54,402 nt of DNA from assembly GCA_945863885.1 (NCBI GenBank), contig CAMAZY010000019.1, positions 1 through 54,402 of the forward strand, in the 5' to 3' direction. The stretch is from an uncultured Clostridia bacterium (GTDB lineage: Bacteria; Bacillota; Clostridia; Oscillospirales; Acutalibacteraceae). Of this stretch, positions 32,751 through 38,575 are shown piece after piece. The notes beneath the pieces were generated by a model. That model made no database searches. It saw only the letters and a program-made list of their open reading frames with translations, and had not been told where the DNA came from. The stretch's first letter is position 1; every line of letters begins with the position of its first letter. The translations under genes were made by a program, and so were the position numbers.

Positions 32751-33557
32751 TCAGCCAAGGAACTTGTTGATAAAGTACTTTTGACCCTTGCCGGACACCT
32801 TTGTTGTCTTTGTTACTCTTACGGAGCCGTCAGGATTGACGATTGTACTTTCCTTTACTTCAAACAAGCCCATTTCCATGCTTCTTTGCGTCGGCATATT
32901 TTTGCTTGAGCCGCCCTTTATCAGGTAGCCGTTATTGCGAAGCCATTCAAACAGACGCTTTTGACCGATGTCAACGCCGTTTTGCTTAATAAGCTTCGCA
33001 AGGTCACCGATCAGGATTGATGTCTTTGCAGTTTCAACCGCCTCGGCAAACAGAACCTTCGGCTTGTCGGCTGCAACTTTTTCATTCAGCTGTCGCAATT
33101 CTTTAAGCGTTGCGCCGAACATCTGCTTCGTGTGTTCATCGGCGTTCGGAAGATATGTATTGATAAACAAGTCCTCATTGTTTACATAGCCACCTGTCTT
33201 ACGGATTGTCGGAAGGACTTCTGCCGTAACCCAATGTTTGAACTGACGAAGCTTTTCAATTCTTTTTTCAAGTGCATCATCACTTTGTGACACACCCTTT
33301 CCCTTTTGAGGTTGCATATAAAACAACAATGAATACAAACCGCTTTCATTGACTATTGTCATATTCTGCAAACCGCCAGGGGTTGAGATTTGTGATACAC
33401 CCTTGTCTTCATCATCGAGTCTCGCTAAGCTACGCCTATAATTCGTATCACCAAATATTTCGCAAACATCTTTTCCTACAAAATACGGTTTCCCGTTTAC
33501 TTCGGTTGTTCGGATACTGCCGAACTCAGGGTTGTTGAATACCTTTAATTCGTTCAT
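32751..33557 (-). CDS. Phage antirepressor (BRO-N plus KilAC domains)
   Basis: 268 aa from ATG at 33557 after GCAGGAG. BRO-N domain at about 1-110 (FNNPEFGSIRTTEVNGKPYF, then ARLDDEDKG, VNESGLYSLLF, WVTAEVLPTIRKTGGYV) and a KilAC domain at about 150-265 (ILIGDLAKLIKQNGVDIGQ, LFEWLRNNGYLIK). Such proteins inactivate phage repressors or activate early genes. The start at 33632 lies in the upstream gene and lacks a binding site. Confidence 0.9.
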   Translation of the reverse strand: MNELKVFNNPEFGSIRTTEVNGKPYFVGKDVCEIFGDTNYRRSLARLDDEDKGVSQISTPGGLQNMTIVNESGLYSLLFYMQPQKGKGVSQSDDALEKRIEKLRQFKHWVTAEVLPTIRKTGGYVNNEDLFINTYLPNADEHTKQMFGATLKELRQLNEKVAADKPKVLFAEAVETAKTSILIGDLAKLIKQNGVDIGQKRLFEWLRNNGYLIKGGSSKNMPTQRSMEMGLFEVKESTIVNPDGSVRVTKTTKVSGKGQKYFINKFLG

Positions 33558-33559
33558 AA

Positions 33560-33763
33560 TTACTCCTGCTTTCTTGTATTTTTGAAATTTAAGATTGTAC
33601 CGGGCTTTTCTTTTCGGTACTTGTCGTCCCAAAGCATAGCCTTCATTTCGCCGATAATCTCCGCCCGGTCGTTTTTATCTAACCGATTAAACAGATAGAG
33701 AAATCTTTCAAGAACAACATCGGCTGTCGTATCAGGGTTCCGGACATTCTCGTTTGTGCTCAT
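33560..33763 (-). CDS. Small early phage protein
   Basis: 67 aa, MSTNENVRNPDTTADVVLER, then FLYLFNRLDKNDRAEIIGEM. Helical, found between the Cro-like gene and the antirepressor. A candidate place for a regulatory or excision factor, but nothing in the sequence shows this. Confidence 0.65.
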   Translation of the reverse strand: MSTNENVRNPDTTADVVLERFLYLFNRLDKNDRAEIIGEMKAMLWDDKYRKEKPGTILNFKNTRKQE

Positions 33764-33789
33764 TGTTTGTCACCTACCTTTCTTCGCTT

Positions 33790-33805
33790 GTTGCGTTTAC
33801 GAAAC
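33790..33805. promoter_or_regulatory. Outlying repressor operator
   Basis: GTTGCGTTTACGAAAC, matching the operator pattern GTTGCGTTTnCGnAAC of the divergent switch region. It lies right after the Cro-like gene, so bound repressor there could add looping or block the early transcript. Confidence 0.6.
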
Positions 33806-34006
33806 TTAGTTTGCAAAAAAAATTTGATTGGCGTTTTCTTTACCAACCATTTCTGCGATGGTCTGAATTTCAGATCGGAAGAAATCGCTTTCTCCTTTGA
33901 TTTTGCGATAAATGGTTGTTTTACTTACCTTTAACGCTTTTGCAATATCATCAATTTTCAATCCATTTTCGATTAAAGCCATTCTGAACTTTTTTTCGTT
34001 AAACAT
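33806..34006 (-). CDS. Cro-like helix-turn-helix regulator
   Basis: 66 aa from ATG at 34006 after a perfect GGGAGGTGAT. MFNEKKFRMALIENGLKIDD, then IAKALKVSKTTIYRKIKGES is the helix-turn-helix. First gene of the early operon, divergent from the repressor. Presumably competes for the same operators. Confidence 0.85.
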   Translation of the reverse strand: MFNEKKFRMALIENGLKIDDIAKALKVSKTTIYRKIKGESDFFRSEIQTIAEMVGKENANQIFFAN

Positions 34007-34022
34007 TTTATCACCTCCCTTT

Positions 34023-34124
34023 GTTGCGTTTCCGTAACATAATGTTAGCACTAAAAAAGCGTCATGTCAATACGTAAACGAAACTTTTTTATAAAATTCT
34101 GAAAAAATGTTGCATTTTCGTTAC
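34023..34124. promoter_or_regulatory. Three operators of the lysis-lysogeny switch
   Basis: Dyad sites at 34023-34038 (GTTGCGTTTCCGTAAC), 34069-34084 (AATACGTAAACGAAAC) and 34109-34124 (GTTGCATTTTCGTTAC). The first lies just downstream of the early -10 box, the second covers the early -35 box and the third covers the repressor promoter -35 box. Together with 33790-33805 they define a shared dyad motif. Confidence 0.75.
34042..34070 (-). promoter_or_regulatory. Early (PR-like) promoter
   Basis: On the minus strand TTGACA (34065-34070), 17-base spacer, TAACAT (34042-34047). It drives the Cro-like gene and the early operon and is flanked by operators on both sides. Confidence 0.8.
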
Positions 34125-34138
34125 AAAATTGATATAAT
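34110..34138 (+). promoter_or_regulatory. Repressor (PRM-like) promoter
   Basis: TTGCAT (34110-34115), 17-base spacer, TATAAT (34133-34138). The operator at 34109-34124 overlaps its -35 box, which suggests autoregulation of the repressor. Confidence 0.75.
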
Positions 34139-34159
34139 GCTTTTACGAGGTGATTTAAT

Positions 34160-34840
34160 GTGGAATTTAAAGATATAGTTAGAAAAAGACGTGAAGAACT
34201 GGGACTTACATTAGAAGAAGTAGGCGACGCTGTTGGTGTATCAAAAGCAACTATTCAGCGTTATGAGAGTGGAAATATTAAAAACATTAGAAGAGACAAG
34301 ATAAATGCTTTAGCAAAAGTATTAAGAGTCTCTCCCGGATATCTTATGGGGTGGGATGAGTTTGATTCTGCCGCTGCTGAACTTTATCCAAATTGGTTAC
34401 CAGGAGAATATATAAATAATAATAATAGATTTCCTGATAACATACTTCCTCTTCCTAAAACAAAATCTATTCCGCTTGTTGGTTCAATCGCTTGCGGCAC
34501 ACCGATACTTGCCGTTGAGAATATCGAGGACTATGTAAAAGTAGACGAAAAAATCCCCGCCGATTTCGCCCTCAGATGTAAAGGCGACAGCATGATAAAT
34601 TCACGCATATACGACGGAGATATCGTTTATATCAGGCAGCAGTCAGATGTTGATGACGGCGAAATAGCGGCTGTTCTGATCGGCGAAGAAGCTACGTTGA
34701 AGAAAGTATATAAATACTCGAACAAGGTTGTTTTAAGGGCTTCAAATCCCATGTATGACGATATGGTTTATACTGATGAAGAACTTGAAAATATTATTAT
34801 CTTAGGTAAAGCTGTCGCGTTTTTCAGCTTAGTAAGATAA
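34160..34840 (+). CDS. CI-like phage repressor (XRE + S24 LexA-type)
   Basis: 226 aa, GTG start at 34160 with GAGGTGAT upstream. Helix-turn-helix at about 16-36 (LTLEEVGDAVGVSKATIQRY). The C-terminal S24 domain has a cleavage site C112-G113 (SIACGTP, a Cys-Gly bond as in UmuD), catalytic Ser144 (KGDSM) and Lys181 or 182 (ATLKK). It should keep the lysogenic state and be inactivated after DNA damage through RecA-stimulated self-cleavage; this is family knowledge. The antirepressor is a second route. Confidence 0.9.
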   Translation: MEFKDIVRKRREELGLTLEEVGDAVGVSKATIQRYESGNIKNIRRDKINALAKVLRVSPGYLMGWDEFDSAAAELYPNWLPGEYINNNNRFPDNILPLPKTKSIPLVGSIACGTPILAVENIEDYVKVDEKIPADFALRCKGDSMINSRIYDGDIVYIRQQSDVDDGEIAAVLIGEEATLKKVYKYSNKVVLRASNPMYDDMVYTDEELENIIILGKAVAFFSLVR

Positions 34841-34872
34841 CGTGAATATTTTTCATAAAATTAATTTTTTTA

Positions 34873-34901
34873 TTGAAACAGATTTAATAATGTGATATAT
34901 T
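34873..34901 (+). promoter_or_regulatory. Promoter of the zinc-ribbon membrane protein
   Basis: TTGAAA (34873-34878), 17-base spacer, TATATT (34896-34901). A small hairpin (GCCCTcatAGGGC, about 34938-34950) lies in the leader ahead of AAGGAGAG. Confidence 0.65.
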
Positions 34902-34973
34902 TTCACATGAAAGGTTATCTTTCGAAAAATAAAAAACTGCCCTCATAGGGCGGAAATTCAAGGAGAGCAAAAA

Positions 34974-35882
34974 ATGAAATGTAAAAATTGCGGTTCTATT
35001 ATTCCTGATAACTCTAAGTTCTGCAACAATTGTGGTCAAACAATCCAAACATATCAAGTCAACAAAGCGAAGCCACCAATACAAAGGGTATCGGCTAATC
35101 AGAGTTTTACTAATAAATCACCTTCTTATCAATATACTTCAAATAATGATAATTCGAACAAAGAATCCAATAGAAAAAATAAGCCAATCAATAAAAAGAA
35201 ACGAAACATAGTGATTGCTGTTATTGTCTTTTTTCTGATAGGCGGTATTGGCTCCGCTTTAAGCGAAGATTCCGAACCGACAACATCATCAGAAAACTCC
35301 TCAACCAAGTATTCAACCACAACAACGGTGTTGTCAGCGGAAGAAAAAGCAAGTATTGAAGCGTCTGAATTTGAAGAAGAACACGGAGTCCCCGAAAAAT
35401 TGTTTAATACAATATCTGCCGCTTGCAAAGAAATCGGCATAACTGGTGTGGATTATTTAGAAAAAGAGGATGATTGGGCAAACGGAGAGCGATTCTCGCT
35501 GTCGTATGAGGGATTCAGGTTCGTTGTTTATCTTAACAAGGACAGAACAATAAACAGCATAAACAGCGGAGATTTTAAGTATTATGCAAACGGAAAAGCT
35601 GTTGAAAACGTCAACGATCATATTTATACCAATGATCAAAAAATACAAATAAAAATATGGGCAGAAGATGCGGTTACCGCTCAACTGAAAGCTCCGTCAA
35701 CTGCAGAATTTGCTGATTATGATAAATGGAGTTATTCAAGGGATAAAGATGTTTTTACTGCTGTTGCTTATGTTGATGCCCAAAACGGTTTTGGCGACAT
35801 GATTCGAAGCGATTTTGTTGTAAAAATAAGATGGGACGGCGAAAGCACAAAAGCTACCGTGTTAAGTGTAGATATTGTCTAA
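34974..35882 (+). CDS. Zinc-ribbon single-pass membrane protein (lysogenic conversion candidate)
   Basis: 302 aa. Zinc ribbon at residues 3-21 (CKNCGSIIPDNSKFCNNC), a Ser/Asn/Lys-rich linker, a membrane helix at about 80-98 (IVIAVIVFFLIGGIGSAL) preceded by KKKR, so the ribbon faces the cytoplasm, and an outer domain of 200 residues beginning with a Ser/Thr-rich stretch. It has its own promoter on the lysogenic strand and is AT-richer than structural genes. A role in changing the lysogen (for example surface exclusion) is inferred. Confidence 0.75.
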   Translation: MKCKNCGSIIPDNSKFCNNCGQTIQTYQVNKAKPPIQRVSANQSFTNKSPSYQYTSNNDNSNKESNRKNKPINKKKRNIVIAVIVFFLIGGIGSALSEDSEPTTSSENSSTKYSTTTTVLSAEEKASIEASEFEEEHGVPEKLFNTISAACKEIGITGVDYLEKEDDWANGERFSLSYEGFRFVVYLNKDRTINSINSGDFKYYANGKAVENVNDHIYTNDQKIQIKIWAEDAVTAQLKAPSTAEFADYDKWSYSRDKDVFTAVAYVDAQNGFGDMIRSDFVVKIRWDGESTKATVLSVDIV

Positions 35883-35884
35883 TA

Positions 35885-35923
35885 TCAAATAAAAATGCCC
35901 CCACCGGCGGGCAACCGGTGAGG
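35885..35923 (-). terminator. Hairpin with T tail between membrane protein and recombinase genes
   Basis: Stem of 9-10 pairs (35898-35907 with 35915-35923) followed on the minus strand by CATTTTTATTT. It would stop transcripts running leftward, for example cotJ transcription that enters the prophage antisense to the recombinase. Confidence 0.45.
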
Positions 35924-35964
35924 ACGTGCATAACCATCAATATCAAATTATTGCAGAAAGAGGA

Positions 35965-35993
35965 TTGACGGGATAGCTTTATCATTTTAGCAT
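35965..35993 (+). promoter_or_regulatory. Possible recombinase promoter
   Basis: TTGACG (35965-35970), 17-base spacer, TAGCAT (35988-35993): a weak sigma-A match. The same segment contains ATA near 35973 and CATATCCA at 35991-35998, about 14-15 bases apart, loosely like a sigma-E promoter. Confidence 0.35.
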
Positions 35994-36029
35994 ATCCAGC
36001 CGAAAAAATCAAGAAAGAAGTGACGGAAT

Positions 36030-37478
36030 ATGAAAAAAATAGCGGCCTGTTATATCCGTGTTTCAACGGACGATCAGCTTGAACTGTCGCCCGACAGTCA
36101 ACTTCTCGAAATCAGGAAATACGCCGACGCAAACGGCTATTATATTCCCGAAGAGTATGTTTTCAAGGATGAGGGAATCTCGGGCAGAACGGCGAAAAAA
36201 CGCCCCGAATTCAACCGCATGATTTCAGTGGCAAAGAGTAAGCCGAAGCCGTTTGACGCTCTCCTGCTGTGGAAATTCAGCCGATTTGCACGAAACAGAA
36301 CCGACGCCGTCGTTTACAAGAATCTGCTTCGCAATCAGTGTGGTATTGACGTCATTTCAATCTCCGAAAATATCGGTGAAGATAAAGGCACATCCGTCAT
36401 TCTTGAAGCCATGTTCGAAGCGATGGACGAATACTATTCCATCAACCTTTCGACCGAGGTCAAGCGTTCCATGCAGTTAAAAGCCGAGAGGGGCGAACCG
36501 ATCTGTAAGGCTCCTTTCGGCTACAAGAACGAAAACAAAGCCTATGTGATTGACGAAGATCAGGCACAGGCCGTCCGCATGATGTTTGACCTGTACGAAT
36601 CCGGCGTCGGACTGAAAACAATTGCCGTCAAGCTTGGTGACATGGGTGTCCGAACACCGAGAGGCAACTTGCCCGACAATCGATGGGTCGAATATGTGTT
36701 GACAAACCCCGTGTATATCGGCAAAATACGATGGACAGCGGACGGCAGGGAGTCAAACAAGAAACGGTATAAGGATTGTGATTTCAACGTCTCACAAGGC
36801 AAGCATGAGCCGATTATCAGCGAAGAGCAGTTCAATCATGTTGCCGGGCTTTTGAGTGAGCAAAAGAAAAAATACGCAAAATATCAGCGTGAGGAATCCG
36901 GCAACAGTTGGATGCTTCGGGGATTGGTCCGGTGCAGTTCCTGCGGTGCAACGCTTATCCGTTGCGGTCTTTCATCTAAGTACCCGTTCTTACAATGCCA
37001 CAAGTACAACCGAGGGCAATGCCGTGTATCTCACTACATTTCGGAGCAAAAAATCAACCGCCTCGTCATCAGTCAGATTGAACGGGCGGCGGTCGGTTTA
37101 GATTTTGAGCTTGTCCCGTCATCAGGAGGAGAAATCCGGCAAAGAGGCACAGCTACATTAAGAAAGATGATTGAAGCCGAAAAACGCAAGCTAATCAAAG
37201 TCAGAGACGCTTACGAAGCAGGGGTCGATACACTCGCCGAATATCAAGAAAATAAGCAACGAATCCGGGACAGTATCGCTTCACTTGAAGCACAACTCAA
37301 CACTGCGTCAGAGCCGTTCGACAAAAAGAAGTTTGCCCAAAAGCTGACCGATGTTCTTGATGTAGTCAGAAATCCCACAGTTGAGCCGTCCGCCAAAAAT
37401 AATGCGCTTCGTTCTGTCGTGCATGAGATTGTTTATGAAAAGGCAAAAGGCGAAATCCGCATACTTTTTTATGCTTAA
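36030..37478 (+). CDS. Large serine recombinase (phage integrase)
   Basis: 482 aa. Resolvase domain about 1-150 with nucleophile S12 in YIRVSTDDQ and WKFSRFARN; recombinase domain about 158-265 (GYKNENKAYVIDEDQAQAVR); zinc ribbon with C302, C305, C323 and C331; coiled coil about 370-440. It cuts attP and attB and inserts the phage in one direction; excision needs a directionality factor in known systems. It lies 38 bases from attR. I could not identify the directionality factor. Confidence 0.93.
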   Translation: MKKIAACYIRVSTDDQLELSPDSQLLEIRKYADANGYYIPEEYVFKDEGISGRTAKKRPEFNRMISVAKSKPKPFDALLLWKFSRFARNRTDAVVYKNLLRNQCGIDVISISENIGEDKGTSVILEAMFEAMDEYYSINLSTEVKRSMQLKAERGEPICKAPFGYKNENKAYVIDEDQAQAVRMMFDLYESGVGLKTIAVKLGDMGVRTPRGNLPDNRWVEYVLTNPVYIGKIRWTADGRESNKKRYKDCDFNVSQGKHEPIISEEQFNHVAGLLSEQKKKYAKYQREESGNSWMLRGLVRCSSCGATLIRCGLSSKYPFLQCHKYNRGQCRVSHYISEQKINRLVISQIERAAVGLDFELVPSSGGEIRQRGTATLRKMIEAEKRKLIKVRDAYEAGVDTLAEYQENKQRIRDSIASLEAQLNTASEPFDKKKFAQKLTDVLDVVRNPTVEPSAKNNALRSVVHEIVYEKAKGEIRILFYA

Positions 37479-37498
37479 TTTTTTTTGGAGATATGTAT

Positions 37499-37516
37499 AT
37501 CTTTTTGCAGTATGTA
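37499..37516. other. Phage arm of attR (half of attP)
   Basis: ATCTTTTT (37499-37506) plus GCAGTATGTA. When joined to the phage arm at 1752-1760 (TAAAAAGAT) it makes an attP with near dyad symmetry about the CC at 37517-37518. Confidence 0.6.
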
Positions 37517-37527
37517 CCTCCGTATTG
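37517..37527. other. attR core
   Basis: CCTCCGTATTG, identical to 1741-1751. To the right is host cotJC; to the left is phage. Confidence 0.9.
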
Positions 37528-37608
37528 ACTTGTTACAATCTGAGCAAACTTAGCGTTCGGCGTTTTAATGTTGATCGGGTACTGTAAAATTTTCTGATAT
37601 TCCCACAT
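37517..37608 (-). pseudogene. cotJC: cotJC 5' segment (gene split by the prophage)
   Basis: Encodes MWEYQKILQYPINIKTPNAK then FAQIVTSQYGG, the conserved start of CotJC. The ATG at 37608 overlaps the cotJB stop as TAATG, the normal operon coupling. In the lysogen the frame runs on into phage DNA antisense to the recombinase and ends at 37366, giving an 80-residue protein without the catalase core. The matching 175-residue rest is at 1224-1751. Confidence 0.93.
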
Positions 37609-37862
37609 TAACACTCACCTGCCTTGTTGTCCCACGGCCAGGGACCCTTCAGCCACTCTTTGCCGTGGCCGCTCGCCGGAGATAAAGGCCCGTATGTCCG
37701 TTCGTACTCTTTGAGCACGCACATATATTTTTCCTTGTACTTTTCAAGAAGCTCTGCCGCTGTTTTGTCGCACGGGTGCGTGTCAAGATACAAATGTAAA
37801 TCCCACATCGAAAAACGCAGCATCATCATTCTGTGTCTGAGGTTGTTCTGGTTCATTGTCAT
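37608..37862 (-). CDS. cotJB: Spore coat protein CotJB
   Basis: 84 aa from ATG at 37862, which overlaps the cotJA stop as ATGA. MTMNQNNLRHRMMMLRFSMW, then DLHLYLDTHPCD and a C-terminus with GPLSP and WPWDN, all typical of CotJB. Made in the mother cell and placed in the spore coat with CotJC in Bacillus. Intact. Confidence 0.9.
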   Translation of the reverse strand: MTMNQNNLRHRMMMLRFSMWDLHLYLDTHPCDKTAAELLEKYKEKYMCVLKEYERTYGPLSPASGHGKEWLKGPWPWDNKAGEC

Positions 37863-38080
37863 CTGCAACACCCCGCAAGAAAGGGTTTGTCAAGTACCGG
37901 AAAGACCGTACCCACACAAAGAGCCTTGTCGCACGGATAAACGTCGTTACACTCCTGATACGGAATATACGCCATCGCAACCACCGGATTTTCCGGAAGC
38001 GCAGACGTCGGAGCGCAACAGTTTTCTCCACAGACATTCACGGGGCATTGAGGATAACCGGTTGTTCTGCAAGTGTTCAA
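37859..38080 (-). CDS. cotJA: Spore coat associated protein CotJA
   Basis: 73 aa with a TTG start at 38080, preceded by GGGGAG at six bases; an ATG at 38122 lacks a binding site. Cys- and Pro-rich; AMAYIPYQECNDVYPCDKAL followed by GTVFPVLDKPFLAG is the CotJA signature. First gene of cotJA-cotJB-cotJC, whose third gene is split by the prophage. Confidence 0.88.
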   Translation of the reverse strand: MNTCRTTGYPQCPVNVCGENCCAPTSALPENPVVAMAYIPYQECNDVYPCDKALCVGTVFPVLDKPFLAGCCR

Positions 38081-38213
38081 CGGTATCTCCCCTTTTGTTG
38101 AAATTTGGTTGCCCGATACCATACTATGACAAAATGCGTCGGTTGTTCTTCCCGGACGGACAAGCCTTGTTCAAAAAAAATTAAAATTATATTCACTTTT
38201 TATTAAATTTAGC

Positions 38214-38242
38214 TTGACAAAGGCAAAAAACCGATATATAAT
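38214..38242 (+). promoter_or_regulatory. Consensus sigma-A promoter of the 39-residue peptide gene
   Basis: TTGACA (38214-38219), 17-base spacer, TATAAT (38237-38242): both boxes and spacing are ideal, predicting strong constitutive expression in growing cells. Confidence 0.9.
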
Positions 38243-38294
38243 ATAGACGAATTGAAACGGAAGTTTCAAAAATTTATTTATGGAGGATATACTC

Positions 38295-38414
38295 ATGGAT
38301 CTTTCTGTTATCAGACGTGTTCTTGCTCAGCTTTGGAGTGCTCTTCTTGTACATCTTACCGACGTACTTCCGGAAGGTATTCTTGATTGGATCGGCGTAC
38401 CGTACGCTGAATAA
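38295..38414 (+). CDS. 39-residue amphipathic peptide of unknown function
   Basis: MDLSVIRRVLAQLWSALLVH followed by LTDVLPEGILDWIGVPYAE. ATG at 38295 with GGAGG nine bases before it. Residues 3-24 can form an amphipathic helix; there is no cleavable signal and no cysteine. It has an ideal promoter and a terminator of its own and is divergent from the cotJ operon. I do not recognise the family. Possibilities are a membrane-surface binding regulator, a secreted leaderless peptide, or a toxin. Confidence 0.75.
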   Translation: MDLSVIRRVLAQLWSALLVHLTDVLPEGILDWIGVPYAE

Positions 38415-38438
38415 TTTCAATTCGCTCTAAAACTGTAG

Positions 38439-38468
38439 GCGCTCTCCTAAGGAGGGCGCTTTTGTTTT
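38439..38468 (+). terminator. Terminator of the 39-residue peptide gene
   Basis: Stem GCGCTCTCC / GGAGGGCGC (38439-38447, 38451-38459, one G-U), three-base loop, then TTTTGTTTT. Confidence 0.85.
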
Positions 38469-38530
38469 GCCGCATTCCGGTTGTAAAAACCATTAAAGCC
38501 GCAAGAAACCACTGTATCCTTTTGCGCAGA

Positions 38531-38575
38531 TAGTCAAACAGCGTGCAGGTCACTTCTCTGCACGCTGTTTCGGTT
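38531..38575. terminator. Bidirectional terminator
   Basis: Perfect 10-bp stem CAGCGTGCAG / CTGCACGCTG (38539-38548, 38558-38567), 9-base loop, T-rich on the + side and TTTGA on the - side. Ends the GH31-esterase transcript. Confidence 0.65.

Larger units (their letters stand above)
1741..37527. mobile_element. Complete siphovirus-type prophage inserted in cotJC
   Basis: About 35.8 kb between two 11-bp cores. All expected modules are present and read as intact: large serine recombinase, CI-like repressor and divergent early promoter, antirepressor, replication and recombination genes, terminase, portal, scaffold, capsid, tail with tape measure, tail tip and fibres, lysis cassette and end terminator. 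Long-tailed, flexible-tail morphology is inferred from an 836-aa tape measure without contractile sheath genes. Because each flank holds one part of cotJC, the element is also an intervening sequence of a sporulation gene. Confidence 0.95.

Noticed and set aside
35854-36066. Open frame of 70 codons opposite the recombinase start
   Set aside because: It overlaps the recombinase start and the zinc-ribbon gene end on the other strand and has no ribosome binding site; the hairpin in it is better read as a terminator.
38115-38150. Sigma-E promoter for the cotJ operon
   Set aside because: CATAGTAT on the minus strand near 38118-38125 is like a -10 box, but no acceptable -35 box lies 13-16 bases upstream. 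Too weak to list, although such a promoter is expected.
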